DNA of 64,000 nt. Source: Paenirhizobium selenitireducens ATCC BAA-1503 (GTDB lineage: Bacteria; Pseudomonadota; Alphaproteobacteria; Rhizobiales; Rhizobiaceae). Position 1 is the stretch's first letter, and every line of letters begins with the position of its first letter. Position numbers and translations under genes: made by a program. The notes under the pieces were generated by a model, which was not told the origin of the DNA, made no database searches, and saw nothing but the letters and a program-made list of their open reading frames with translations. Below, in pieces: positions 55,902 to 64,000 of the stretch. Where the stretch lies: NCBI RefSeq assembly GCF_000518785.1, contig NZ_JAEG01000001.1:372001-436000 (forward strand), read 5' to 3'.

Positions 55902-58124
55902 ATGACGATCCCCAACACGATCCAGATCACCCCCGAACTCGTAGCCTCGCACGGGCTGAAGCCGGACGAATACGAACGGATCCTCGACCTGATCGGCCGC
56001 GAACCGACCTTCACCGAACTCGGCATTTTTTCGGCCATGTGGAACGAGCACTGCTCCTACAAGTCGTCGAAGAAATGGCTGAAGACCCTGCCGACCAAGG
56101 GACCGCGTGTCATCCAGGGCCCGGGCGAAAATGCCGGCGTCGTCGATATCGATGATGGTGACTGCGTGGTCTTCAAGATGGAAAGCCACAACCACCCGTC
56201 CTATATCGAACCCTACCAGGGCGCTGCGACCGGCGTCGGCGGCATCCTGCGCGACGTCTTCACCATGGGCGCCCGCCCGGTCGCCGCCATGAACGCCCTG
56301 CGCTTCGGATCGCCTGACCATCCGAAGACCCGCCATCTGGTTTCCGGCGTCGTTGCCGGCGTCGGCGGCTACGGCAATTCCTTCGGCGTGCCGACCGTCG
56401 GCGGCGAAGTCGAGTTCGACGCCCGCTACAACGGCAACATCCTCGTCAACGCCTTTGCCGCGGGTCTCGCCAAGTCCAACGCCATCTTCCTCTCGGAAGC
56501 CAAGGGCGTCGGCCTGCCGGTCGTCTATCTCGGCGCCAAGACCGGTCGCGACGGCGTCGGCGGCGCGACCATGGCATCGGCCGAATTCGACGAGCAGATC
56601 GAGGAAAAGCGTCCGACCGTGCAGGTCGGCGACCCCTTCACCGAAAAGTGCCTGTTGGAAGCCTGCCTCGAACTGATGCAGACCGGCGCCGTCATCGCCA
56701 TCCAGGACATGGGTGCCGCCGGCCTTACCTGCTCGGCCGTCGAAATGGGCGCCAAGGGCGACCTCGGCATCGAACTCGACCTCGACAAGGTACCGGTGCG
56801 CGAAGAGCGCATGACGGCCTATGAAATGATGCTGTCGGAAAGCCAGGAGCGCATGCTCATGGTGCTCGAGCCCTCCAAGGAAGAGGTCGCCAAGGCGATC
56901 TTCGTGAAGTGGGGCCTCGACTTCGCCATCGTCGGCCACACCACCGACGACCTGCGTTTCCGCATCATCCACCAGGGCGAGGAAGTCGCCAACCTGCCGA
57001 TCAAGGATCTCGGCGACCAGGCGCCGGAATACGACCGCCCCTGGGTCGAGCCGAAGACCCCGGCGCCGCTGGCCGAAAACGACGTGCCGCAGGCCGACGT
57101 GGCCGATGCGCTGGTCAAGCTGGTCGGCTCGCCGAACAATTCCTCGCGCCGCTGGGTCTATGAACAGTATGACACGCTGATCCAGGGCAATTCGCTGCAG
57201 CTGCCGGGCGGCGATGCCGGCGTGGTGCGCGTCGACACCCATCCGAAGAAGGCGCTGGCCTTCTCCTCCGACGTGACGCCGCGCTATGTCGAGGCCGATC
57301 CGTTCGAAGGCGGCAAGCAGGCGGTTGCCGAATGCTGGCGCAACATCACCGCGACCGGCGCCCTGCCGCTCGCGGCCACCGACAACCTCAATTTTGGCAA
57401 TCCGGAAAAGCCGGAAATCATGGGGCAGCTGGTCTTTGCCATCAAGGGCATCGGCGAGGCCTGCAAGGCGCTCGACTTCCCGATCGTCTCGGGCAATGTC
57501 TCGCTCTACAATGAAACCAACGGCCAAGCCATCCTGCCGACCCCGACCATTGCCGGCGTCGGGCTGTTGAAGGACTGGGCCAAGATGGCCCGCATCCGCT
57601 TTGCCGCCCAGGGAGAAGCCGTGCTTCTCGCCGGCGCGCCGTCGGGCTGGGGCAGCCATCTCGGCCAGTCGGTCTATCTGCGCGACATCCACGGCCGCAC
57701 CGATGGCCCGGCCCCGCATGTCGATCTCGCCCACGAAAAGAAGGTGGGCGACTTCGTCCGCGGCCTGATCGAGGACGGCCTGGCCACGGCAGTGCACGAC
57801 TGCTCGTCGGGCGGGCTGGCGCTGGCGGTTGCCGAAATGGCGATGGCCTCGGGCATCGGCGCCACCATCAACGCGCTCAACGACGCCGATCCGATCGCAG
57901 TCTTCTATGGTGAGGACCAGGGTCGTTACGTGCTGACCGTCACCCAGAACAATGTCGATGCGGTCCAGATGCGGGCCGAAGCCGCTGGCGTCTTCTGCCC
58001 GTGGATCGGCCGCACCGGCGGTAACAATGTCGTGCTGGGCGACTCCCGTCCCGTCGCAATTGAGGAATTGCGTTCGGCGCATGAATCGTGGTTCCCTCGC
58101 TACATGGACGGCAGCATCGCCTGA
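55902..58124 (+). CDS. purL: FGAM synthase catalytic subunit PurL
   Basis: ATP-dependent amidotransferase subunit of purine synthesis. The 740-residue short type (as in PurSQL systems) shows [64 protein letters not shown] and the second half's AVAECWRNI and [15 protein letters not shown]. Start ATG 55902 follows an AGGA. Separated from purQ by lipoprotein, PagL, DUF1127 and MocR genes; followed closely by bolA. The long minus-strand open frame is a shadow. Confidence 0.95.
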   Translation: MTIPNTIQITPELVASHGLKPDEYERILDLIGREPTFTELGIFSAMWNEHCSYKSSKKWLKTLPTKGPRVIQGPGENAGVVDIDDGDCVVFKMESHNHPSYIEPYQGAATGVGGILRDVFTMGARPVAAMNALRFGSPDHPKTRHLVSGVVAGVGGYGNSFGVPTVGGEVEFDARYNGNILVNAFAAGLAKSNAIFLSEAKGVGLPVVYLGAKTGRDGVGGATMASAEFDEQIEEKRPTVQVGDPFTEKCLLEACLELMQTGAVIAIQDMGAAGLTCSAVEMGAKGDLGIELDLDKVPVREERMTAYEMMLSESQERMLMVLEPSKEEVAKAIFVKWGLDFAIVGHTTDDLRFRIIHQGEEVANLPIKDLGDQAPEYDRPWVEPKTPAPLAENDVPQADVADALVKLVGSPNNSSRRWVYEQYDTLIQGNSLQLPGGDAGVVRVDTHPKKALAFSSDVTPRYVEADPFEGGKQAVAECWRNITATGALPLAATDNLNFGNPEKPEIMGQLVFAIKGIGEACKALDFPIVSGNVSLYNETNGQAILPTPTIAGVGLLKDWAKMARIRFAAQGEAVLLAGAPSGWGSHLGQSVYLRDIHGRTDGPAPHVDLAHEKKVGDFVRGLIEDGLATAVHDCSSGGLALAVAEMAMASGIGATINALNDADPIAVFYGEDQGRYVLTVTQNNVDAVQMRAEAAGVFCPWIGRTGGNNVVLGDSRPVAIEELRSAHESWFPRYMDGSIA

Positions 58125-58156
58125 GGCGGTGCTTCGCATACGCAGGAGAAGCAGAC

Positions 58157-58390
58157 ATGGCTATGAAACCCGGTGACATCGAAGACCTGATCAAGGCCGG
58201 CATCCCCGGCGCGAAGGTGGTCATCCGCGACCTCGCCGGCGATGGCGATCATTATGCGGCCGAAGTCGTGGCCGAGGCGTTTCGCGGCAAGTCGCGTGTT
58301 CAGCAGCACCAGATGGTCTATGACGCCCTGAAGGGCAACATGGGCGGCGTGCTGCATGCGCTCGCCCTGCAAACCTCCATTCCGGACTGA
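58157..58390 (+). CDS. BolA family protein
   Basis: A 77-residue BolA-like protein: MKPGDIEDLIKAGIPGAKVVIRDLAGDGDHYAAEVVAEAFRGKSRVQQHQMVYDAL. It has the family RVQQHQMVY and the DHY region; BolA partners monothiol glutaredoxins in iron regulation and Fe-S handling. The ATG 58157 has AGGAG 8 bp upstream. It is 32 bp after purL and, with grxD after one small gene, forms the conserved rhizobial purL-bolA-grxD arrangement. Confidence 0.92.
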   Translation: MAMKPGDIEDLIKAGIPGAKVVIRDLAGDGDHYAAEVVAEAFRGKSRVQQHQMVYDALKGNMGGVLHALALQTSIPD

Positions 58391-58420
58391 AGCGCCAGGA
58401 AAACGACAAGGAAGCGTCAG

Positions 58421-58648
58421 ATGGCTGATCTCGTCAAGGAAGTGATCGAAAACGTCGTTCAGGGTGTGCTCAAGGAGATCCTGAAGAAGACCACCGGCCG
58501 CGGCACGACGCGTCGCCGCAAGCGGCAGACCCGCTCGGCCACCACCGGCCGTTTCGTCAGGAAGACCAGCCGCCCGCGCAAGCCGGCGAAGAAGCAGGTC
58601 AGTCGCCGGCGCACCGCCGCCAATCGCAGCCGTCAGCGGACCCGCTGA
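58421..58648 (+). CDS. Small basic protein between bolA and grxD
   Basis: A 75-residue protein: a 25-residue amphipathic helical N-terminus (MADLVKEVIENVVQGVLKEILKK) followed by a strongly basic tail with about 25 Arg/Lys residues, including RSATTGRFVRK, a motif resembling the TTGRFV element of several small rhizobial proteins. Predicted pI is extreme, so nucleic-acid or polyanion binding is possible. Lies 30 bp after bolA with no ribosome site of note. Function unknown. Confidence 0.7.
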   Translation: MADLVKEVIENVVQGVLKEILKKTTGRGTTRRRKRQTRSATTGRFVRKTSRPRKPAKKQVSRRRTAANRSRQRTR

Positions 58649-58761
58649 CCGACGCAGGCCAGTCATGCTTATTTGCGCTCTGGCAAAGACGGCGACTGCT
58701 TGCTATTTAGAATGCACAATCGAGACAGCGGCCCTTGAAACCGCATGTGAAAGGATATCCC

Positions 58762-59094
58762 ATGAGCGTCCAAGATTTCATCGCCAATGAAGTGAAGAGC
58801 AACGACGTGGTGCTGTTCATGAAGGGAACGCCGCAGTTCCCGCAGTGTGGTTTCTCCGGCCAGGTCGTCCAGATCCTCGACTACGTGGGCGTCGACTACA
58901 AGGGCATCAACGTGCTCGCCGACAACGAGATCCGCCAGGGCATCAAGGACTATTCCAACTGGCCGACCATTCCGCAGCTCTACGTCAAGGGCGAATTCGT
59001 CGGTGGCTGCGACATCATCCGCGAGATGTTCCAGGCGGGCGAGTTGCAGAAGCATTTCGAGGACCAGGGCGTCGCCGTTCGCGGCGCTGCCTGA
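58762..59094 (+). CDS. grxD: Monothiol glutaredoxin (Grx4/GrxD)
   Basis: A 110-residue CGFS-type glutaredoxin that carries a [2Fe-2S] cluster with BolA or another Grx[21 protein letters not shown], then [20 protein letters not shown] with the cis-Pro loop. ATG 58762 chosen for the standard N-terminus; upstream frame adds nine residues. Probably co-transcribed with purL-bolA, or from its own promoter in the 113-bp gap. A strong hairpin follows. Confidence 0.94.
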   Translation: MSVQDFIANEVKSNDVVLFMKGTPQFPQCGFSGQVVQILDYVGVDYKGINVLADNEIRQGIKDYSNWPTIPQLYVKGEFVGGCDIIREMFQAGELQKHFEDQGVAVRGAA

Positions 59095-59145
59095 CCCGAT
59101 CCGTCATCCGCGTTTAGCGGATTTCGTCATTTACTCACCTTTTTC

Positions 59146-59183
59146 AAGGCGTTGCCCCAAGCAACGCCTTATCTCTGTTTTGG
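59146..59183 (+). terminator. Probable grxD terminator
   Basis: A perfect 10-bp inverted repeat AAGGCGTTGC/GCAACGCCTT (59146-59155 with 59161-59170), 5-nt loop CCCAA, followed by ATCTCTGTTTTG. The U-tract is interrupted. Confidence 0.6.
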
Positions 59184-59193
59184 ATATTGAGCC

Positions 59194-60441
59194 ATGTCTA
59201 CAACGTTACAGCCGGCGCCCGCCAATTTGCGGGGTATGGGCCGGGTCGAATTCATCGCCATGATGGCCTTCCTGATGTCGCTCAACGCGCTGGCCATCGA
59301 CATCATGCTGCCGGGCCTGCAGGAGATCGGCAAGGCGCTGAACGTGGTCAACGAGAACCACCGTCAGTATGTCGTCTCCGCCTATCTGATCGGCTTCGGC
59401 GTCGCCCAGTTGTTCTACGGCCCGATCGCTGACCGATTCGGCCGCCGCCGTCCGATGCTGTTCGGCCTCGGCATCTACATCCTGTCGTCGCTCGCCGTCG
59501 TGCTCGTCCCGTCCTTCGCCAGCCTGCTGGTGCTGCGCTTCGTCCAGGGCATCGGTTCGGCGGCGACCCGCGTCATCACCGTGTCGATCGTCCGCGACGT
59601 CTACGGCGGCCGGCAGATGGCGGAAGTCATGTCGCTGATCATGATGGTCTTCATGGTCATCCCGGTCATTGCGCCGGGAACCGGCCAGGTCATCATGTTC
59701 ATGGGCCACTGGCACTGGATCTTCGTCTTCATGGCGGTCTCGGCCATGGTGGTCGGCCTGTGGATGTTCATCCGCCTGCCCGAAACGCTGACGGCCAAGG
59801 ACGTCCGGCCGTTCACCGTCTCGTCGATCTACCAGGGTTTTCGCATCGTGCTCACCAACCGAATCGCGCTCTGCTACACGATCGCCAGCACCTTCATCTT
59901 CGGCGCCCTGTTCGGCTTCATCAATTCGGCCCAGCAGGTCTATGTCGGCATCTACGATCTCGGCGCCTGGTTTGCCGCAGCCTTTGCCGGCGTGGCGCTG
60001 TTCATGGCGCTGTCGTCCTTCGTCAACGCCAGGCTGGTCGGCCGGATCGGCATGCGGCGCCTGTCGCATGCCTCGCTTCTCGGCTTCATCGCCATCAACT
60101 TCGTCTGGCTGGTGGCGCAGGTGCTCGGGCCCCAGCCCATGCCCTTCCCGCTCTTCATGGTGTTCTTCTCGCTCGCCATGTTCCAGTTCGGCTGGATCGG
60201 TTCGAACTTCAACTCGCTCGCCATGGAGCCGCTCGGCCATGTGGCCGGAACGGCCTCGTCCGTGCTGGGCTTCATGGGCACGGTCGGCGGCTCGCTGATC
60301 GGCGCAGCAATCGGCCAGGCCTATGACGGCACGGCGCTGCCGATGGTCGCCGGCTATTTCACCGTCTCGGTGATCGGCCTCGTCTTCGTCCTGATCGGCG
60401 AGCGCGGCGTGCTGTTTCGCCAGCAGAACAAGCCGGCCTGA
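59194..60441 (+). CDS. Bcr/CflA-type MFS multidrug transporter
   Basis: A 415-residue MFS protein with about twelve membrane segments. DIMLPGLQEIGKALN, the loop GPIADRFGRRRPMLFGL (motif A) and VIAPGTGQVI-like motif C are of the Bcr/CflA drug:H+ antiporter branch. Expected to export drugs or a native metabolite such as a sulfonamide-like compound or bicyclomycin-type; true substrate unknown. ATG 59194 follows TTGAGCC with no clear ribosome site. Followed by a strong terminator. Confidence 0.88.
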   Translation: MSTTLQPAPANLRGMGRVEFIAMMAFLMSLNALAIDIMLPGLQEIGKALNVVNENHRQYVVSAYLIGFGVAQLFYGPIADRFGRRRPMLFGLGIYILSSLAVVLVPSFASLLVLRFVQGIGSAATRVITVSIVRDVYGGRQMAEVMSLIMMVFMVIPVIAPGTGQVIMFMGHWHWIFVFMAVSAMVVGLWMFIRLPETLTAKDVRPFTVSSIYQGFRIVLTNRIALCYTIASTFIFGALFGFINSAQQVYVGIYDLGAWFAAAFAGVALFMALSSFVNARLVGRIGMRRLSHASLLGFIAINFVWLVAQVLGPQPMPFPLFMVFFSLAMFQFGWIGSNFNSLAMEPLGHVAGTASSVLGFMGTVGGSLIGAAIGQAYDGTALPMVAGYFTVSVIGLVFVLIGERGVLFRQQNKPA

Positions 60442-60467
60442 CGACGGCGGCCAGGACATGAAAAAAC

Positions 60468-60503
60468 GCGCGGGGACCGCAAGTCCCCGCGCCTTTTCTT
60501 TTT
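60468..60503 (+). terminator. Strong intrinsic terminator after the MFS gene
   Basis: Perfect 10-bp stem GCGCGGGGAC/GTCCCCGCGC (60468-60477 with 60483-60492), 5-nt loop, then CTTTTCTTTTT. The left flank AAAAAA means it may also stop leftward transcription from the convergent gene. Confidence 0.9.
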
Positions 60504-60520
60504 GACCAAATCTCACGCTC

Positions 60521-61342
60521 TCAGAGCGTGAAGACCTTTTCACGCAGTTCCTGCCAGCTGTCGCGGTCCGGCGCGAGCAGAAGGCCGCCTTCGAAATTGT
60601 GCGGCAGGTAGGGCGAACCGTCGAGGCGGGCGACATGGGCGCCGGCTTCCTGCGAAATCAGCGTGCCGGCCAGGTGATCCCAGGGCATCAGCTTCTTGTA
60701 CATCAGAAAATGCAGGTGACCGGCGGCAAAGGTGCGGTATTCATGCGCCGAGCAGCGATAGCTGGTGAACAGCCGGACCTCGGCGAGATTGGCGAGGATC
60801 TGCCGCTTGGCCGCGGTCTCCATGTAGGTCAGCGCCGCGATGCCGACCATCTGGTCGAGCGGCACGGCGGGCGCGACCGCCACCTGCGCCTGCGACCCGT
60901 CCGGGCCGCACATCCACGCGCCGGAGCCCTTTTCGGCGATCAGCCAGTCATTGCCCATCGGATCGTAGATGATGCCGGCGACCGTCTCGCCCTTCGACAC
61001 CACGCTCAGCATCACGCCGAACAGCGGCAACCCGGCCGCATAGTTGAACGTGCCGTCGATCGGATCGACGATGACCGCGAGATCGGCGTCGGCGATCCTG
61101 TCGAGCAGTGCCGGGTCGGCGGCGACCGCCTCCTCGCCAATGAACACGGCGTCGGGCATGGCCTCGGCCACACGCTGGCGGATCAGCTCCTCGGCGGCTT
61201 CGTCGGCCTCGGTGACGAGGTCGATGGCCTCTGTCTTCATCCGGACGTCACCGTCGCCGAGCTTGCGGAAGCGCGGCAGGATTTCGATCGCCGCCGCTTC
61301 CTGGAGCGCGTTGGCGAGCGCCGCGATGTCGAGTTCGGCCAT
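60521..61342 (-). CDS. Inositol monophosphatase family protein
   Basis: A 273-residue Mg-dependent phosphatase of the IMPase/CysQ fold: DLVTEADEAAEELI (about residue 40), GEEA (metal-binding Glu, about 69), DPIDGTFNYAAGLPLFGV (about 90, metal-binding Asp) and PWDHLAGTLISQEAG (about 225). It could be inositol-1-phosphatase or 3'(2'),5'-bisphosphate nucleotidase; the sequence alone does not choose. It follows ttcA by only 2 bp and is probably its operon partner. Confidence 0.9.
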   Translation of the reverse strand: MAELDIAALANALQEAAAIEILPRFRKLGDGDVRMKTEAIDLVTEADEAAEELIRQRVAEAMPDAVFIGEEAVAADPALLDRIADADLAVIVDPIDGTFNYAAGLPLFGVMLSVVSKGETVAGIIYDPMGNDWLIAEKGSGAWMCGPDGSQAQVAVAPAVPLDQMVGIAALTYMETAAKRQILANLAEVRLFTSYRCSAHEYRTFAAGHLHFLMYKKLMPWDHLAGTLISQEAGAHVARLDGSPYLPHNFEGGLLLAPDRDSWQELREKVFTL

Positions 61343-61344
61343 GG

Positions 61345-62229
61345 TCAGACGTCCTTTGTCAGAAGAGAGGAAAAGTCGAAGAGCTTCGGATCGAGCAGGT
61401 GCGAGGCATCGACATGGCCGAGCGCGCGCAGCATGGCATCCTTGCGGCCCGGCATCTTCGCTTCGATGCCGGCCAGCATCTCCTTCATCGCATTGCGCTG
61501 CAGGCCGTCCTGCGAGCCGCACAGATCACAGGGGATGATCGGGAACTCCATGGCGACGGCGAAGCGCGCCAGATCGTCCTCGGCCGCATAGGCAAGGGGC
61601 CTGAGCAGCATCAGGTCGCCGTCGTCGTTCAAGAGCTTGGCCGGCATGGCCGAGAGCCGCCCGCCGTGGAAGAAGTTCATGAAGAAGGTCTCGAGAATGT
61701 CCTCTCGGTGGTGGCCGAGCACCAGGGCATCGCAGCCCTCCTCGCGCGCCACCCGGTAGAGATTGCCGCGGCGCAGGCGCGAGCAGAGTGAACAATAGGT
61801 AGCGCCGGTCGGCATCTTTTCCTTCACCACCGAATAGGTGTCGCGATACTCGATGCGGTGTTTCACCCCGATCGAGGCCAGATAGTCCGGCAGCACATGC
61901 TTGGGGAAATTCGGCTGGCCCTGGTCAAGATTGCAGGCGACGAGTTCCACCGGCAAAAGGCCGCGCCATTGCAGGTCGAGCAGTATGGCGAGCAGGCCAT
62001 AACTATCCTTGCCGCCCGAAAGGCCGACCAGCCAGCGCTTCTGGTCCTTCATCATGTCGAAATCGCTGATTGCCTGGCGCACCTGGCGGATCAGCCGCTT
62101 GCGCAGCTTGTTGAAGCCGACCGAGCGCGGCGCATGGGCGAAGACCGGATGCACGCCGGCAGCGTCCGCGGCGAATTCCTCGTCCTCGGCGGACGGGTCG
62201 ATGATCAGGTCGGCGGACAGGACGGTCAT
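61345..62229 (-). CDS. ttcA: tRNA 2-thiocytidine(32) biosynthesis protein TtcA
   Basis: Sulfurates C32 of tRNA using an [4Fe-4S] cluster. The 294-residue protein has the PP-loop [11 protein letters not shown] (about residue 70), [10 protein letters not shown] carrying the CxxC cluster ligands, [12 protein letters not shown] and the C-terminal CDLCGSQ. ATG 62229 (MTVLSADLI) is taken; the frame remains open 14 codons upstream. Operon partner: the phosphatase. Separated by 63 bp from glsA on the same strand. Confidence 0.92.
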   Translation of the reverse strand: MTVLSADLIIDPSAEDEEFAADAAGVHPVFAHAPRSVGFNKLRKRLIRQVRQAISDFDMMKDQKRWLVGLSGGKDSYGLLAILLDLQWRGLLPVELVACNLDQGQPNFPKHVLPDYLASIGVKHRIEYRDTYSVVKEKMPTGATYCSLCSRLRRGNLYRVAREEGCDALVLGHHREDILETFFMNFFHGGRLSAMPAKLLNDDGDLMLLRPLAYAAEDDLARFAVAMEFPIIPCDLCGSQDGLQRNAMKEMLAGIEAKMPGRKDAMLRALGHVDASHLLDPKLFDFSSLLTKDV

Positions 62230-62292
62230 GGCTTCAGGCTCCACGGGCGCAGCGGGCGCGCGCCCTGCCAATGCCCGGTTGACGCGGCAAGA

Positions 62293-63219
62293 TCAAGCCC
62301 CGAATACCGACCAGCCGGTGCGCGCCGCCAGCATTTCGAGCGCGACGGAGCCCAGCGCCGAATTGCCGACCTTGTTGAGGCCCGGCGACCAGACGGCGAT
62401 CGAAGCCTTGCCCGGCGCGATCGCCAGAATGCCGCCGCCGACGCCGCTCTTGCCCGGCAGGCCGACATGGAAGGCGAAATCGCCCGATCCGTCGTAGTGG
62501 CCGCAGGTCAGCATCAGCGCATTGATGCGCCGCGCCCGCTTCGGCGAGACGACAGAATAGCCGCTGATCGGGTCATGACCGTGGGCGGCGAGGAAGAGCC
62601 CGGCGCGCGACAGTTGCCGGCAGGTCATGGCGATGGCGCACTGGTGGAAATAGACGCCGAGCACATGGTCGACCTCGTGGTGCAGATTGCCGAAGGAGCG
62701 CATGAAATTGGCGAGCGCATGATTGCGGAAGCCTGTTTGCGTCTCGGACTTGGCAACCGCGCTGTCGATGCTGATCGTCTCGTCGTCGGCAAGGTAGCGC
62801 ACGAAGCGCAGCACCTCGCCGATCGCCTCCCTCGGCTTATGGCCGGCCAGCACCATGTCGCAGACGACGATCGCGCCGGCATTGATGAAGGGATTGCGGG
62901 GAATGCCGTGCTCCTGCTCGAGCTGCACGATGGAATTGAAGGCGGAACCGGAGGGCTCACGGCCGACGCGTTTCCAGATTGATTCGCCGGCCTTGCCGAG
63001 CGCCAGCGTCAGCATGAAGACTTTCGAAACGCTCTGGATGGAAAACGGCGTCGCCGCATCGCCGGCGGTGAAGATCTGGCCGTCGACCGTGGTCAGGGCG
63101 ATGCCGAACTGGTTGGGGTCGACCTTGGCAAGCTCGGGAATGTAATCGGCGACCTTGCCCTCGCCGCGTCGCTCGGCAAGCGACATTGCGATGTCGTCGA
63201 TGATCGCCTGAAGGTCCAT
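62293..63219 (-). CDS. glsA: Glutaminase (GlsA family)
   Basis: Hydrolyses glutamine to glutamate and ammonia. The 308-residue protein shows [17 protein letters not shown] with the S-x-x-K catalytic pair (about residue 62), [28 protein letters not shown] and [16 protein letters not shown], all signatures of the serine-dependent beta-lactamase-like glutaminases. Family length is about 305, so it is intact. It lies downstream of rpsD across a terminator. Confidence 0.94.
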   Translation of the reverse strand: MDLQAIIDDIAMSLAERRGEGKVADYIPELAKVDPNQFGIALTTVDGQIFTAGDAATPFSIQSVSKVFMLTLALGKAGESIWKRVGREPSGSAFNSIVQLEQEHGIPRNPFINAGAIVVCDMVLAGHKPREAIGEVLRFVRYLADDETISIDSAVAKSETQTGFRNHALANFMRSFGNLHHEVDHVLGVYFHQCAIAMTCRQLSRAGLFLAAHGHDPISGYSVVSPKRARRINALMLTCGHYDGSGDFAFHVGLPGKSGVGGGILAIAPGKASIAVWSPGLNKVGNSALGSVALEMLAARTGWSVFGA

Positions 63220-63284
63220 CCGCTTCCTCTCACAGCCCAGCGCCGTTCGTGCATATTCGCCGCAAAATATTGCAGCGCAAATAG

Positions 63285-63310
63285 AAAAAGCCGCCCCGAA
63301 AGGCGGCTTT
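63285..63310 (-). terminator. Intrinsic terminator of rpsD
   Basis: Minus strand: 9-bp stem AAAGCCGCC/GGCGGCTTT (63302-63310 with 63287-63295), 6-nt loop, followed by TTC. It separates rpsD from glsA. Confidence 0.85.
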
Positions 63311-63332
63311 CAACAATCCGGTCGCGCAGCGA

Positions 63333-63950
63333 TCAGCGCGAGTAGAATTCGACGACCAGCTGCGGTTCCATGACGACAGCGTAGGGAACGTCGGACAGGC
63401 CCGGAACGCGAACGAAGGTGGCAACCATCTTGTTGTGGTCGACTTCGATGTAGTCCGGAACGTCACGCTCGGCGAGCTGGACCGATTCGAGAACGGTGAC
63501 CAGCTGCTTCGACTTCTGGCGAACTTCGATCACGTCGCCGGCCTTGCAGCGGTACGAGCCGATGTTGACCTTGACGCCGTTGACGGTGACGTGGCCGTGG
63601 TTGACGAACTGACGGGCAGCAAAGACCGTCGGGACGAACTTGGCGCGGTAGACGATCGCGTCGAGACGCGATTCGAGCAGACCGATCAGGTTCTCCGAGG
63701 TGTCACCCTTGCGGCGGTTGGCTTCGTCGTAGGTGGCGCGGAACTGCTTCTCGCGCAGGTCGCCGTAGTAGCCCTTCAGCTTCTGCTTGGCGCGCAGCTG
63801 CACGCCGAAGTCCGAAAGCTTGCCCTTGCGGCGCTGGCCGTGCTGGCCGGGGCCATATTCGCGACGGTTGACCGGGGACTTCGGACGACCCCAGATATTT
63901 TCGCCCATGCGGCGGTCGATTTTGTACTTGGATGAAGCGCGCTTGCTCAT
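63333..63950 (-). CDS. rpsD: 30S ribosomal protein S4
   Basis: Primary 16S-binding protein of the small subunit and usually an autoregulator. The 205-residue protein starts [49 protein letters not shown], then the S4 RNA-binding domain [38 protein letters not shown]. The ATG at 63950 follows AAAGGAAA. No Zn-cysteines in the N-terminus (C-minus type). Stand-alone, outside the alpha operon, as in other rhizobia. Confidence 0.97.
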   Translation of the reverse strand: MSKRASSKYKIDRRMGENIWGRPKSPVNRREYGPGQHGQRRKGKLSDFGVQLRAKQKLKGYYGDLREKQFRATYDEANRRKGDTSENLIGLLESRLDAIVYRAKFVPTVFAARQFVNHGHVTVNGVKVNIGSYRCKAGDVIEVRQKSKQLVTVLESVQLAERDVPDYIEVDHNKMVATFVRVPGLSDVPYAVVMEPQLVVEFYSR

Positions 63951-63975
63951 CGTATTTCCTTTACAACAGGTTACA

Positions 63976-63995
63976 CCAGTCTGTTGCCAGACTGG
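63976..63995 (-). other. Hairpin upstream of rpsD
   Basis: Perfect 7-bp inverted repeat CCAGTCT/AGACTGG with a 6-nt loop, 25 bp before the rpsD start codon on the minus strand. It might be a terminator of an upstream gene (no U-tract) or part of an S4-binding leader; it sits at the window edge. Confidence 0.45.
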
Positions 63996-64000
63996 ATCAA

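Noticed and set aside
55845-58139. 764-codon minus-strand open frame
   Set aside because: Antisense to purL and lacking any recognisable domain.

Overview
The window is chromosomal DNA of a high-GC alphaproteobacterium, most probably a member of the Rhizobiaceae (Hyphomicrobiales). Support: protein sequences and gene neighbourhoods of rhizobial type (secG-tpiA, purC-purS-purQ...purL-bolA-grxD, a DUF1476 F1-ATPase zeta-type inhibitor divergent from purC, DUF2336, DUF1127, DUF455, DUF2267), CTTGAC-type promoters, a RIME-like palindromic repeat and a good TTAA-N7-TTAA CtrA-type site. Genus is not decidable by eye. No rRNA, tRNA, prophage, transposase, integrase or CRISPR array was seen.

Layout. 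1-6011: pyrG (cut by the window edge), secG, tpiA, an exported alpha/beta hydrolase and parE. 6251-10906: one large autotransporter whose passenger is a tandem array of 522-bp (174-residue) double-Ig-like units; it is the clearest accessory gene here. 11000-16335: small conserved hypotheticals, DUF2336, a catalytically degenerate CitE-like barrel, a nitroreductase/flavin reductase pair, an exported protein and a RIME-like palindrome. 16336-22655: thrS; an IscU-like scaffold/yidD/DUF2267 operon; folE-hisI; a patatin phospholipase; a CBS-pair protein. 22771-23535: a rhomboid protease preceded by a structured leader or sRNA locus (23536-23760). 23856-33469: PilZ protein, giant AsmA/DUF3971 protein, Bcp-DUF455, M23 peptidase, LysE exporter, DEAD-box helicase, NUDIX hydrolase.

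33431-39206 (minus strand) is a tightly coupled seven-gene operon: flavin reductase, MoxR/CoxD AAA+ ATPase, CoxE-like VWA protein, XdhC split into two genes, a MoeA/MocA-type molybdopterin fusion protein, and a TfoX-N protein. It looks like a complete maturation kit for a molybdenum hydroxylase, but no hydroxylase subunits lie in the window. A perfect 19-bp palindrome separates it from a divergent orphan periplasmic binding protein.

40489-47536: SDR, rpe with two small coupled genes, purB, a low-affinity iron permease protein, a ferric-reductase-like flavoprotein and an RBBP9-type hydrolase. 47655-50207: a PAS-PAS-PAS-GGDEF-EAL protein behind a CtrA-type site. 50253-59094: purine and Fe-S region (DUF1476, purC, purS, a small coiled-coil gene, purQ, then an envelope/regulator insert of lipoprotein, PagL, DUF1127 and MocR genes, then purL, bolA, a tiny basic protein, grxD). 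59194-63950: Bcr/CflA transporter, inositol-monophosphatase family protein, ttcA, glsA and rpsD.

Most of the window is ordinary core genome. Best candidates for something undescribed: the orphan Mo-cofactor maturation operon with its operator, the structured RNA locus upstream of the rhomboid gene, the two small genes embedded in the purS-purQ and bolA-grxD junctions, and the exact-period autotransporter repeat.
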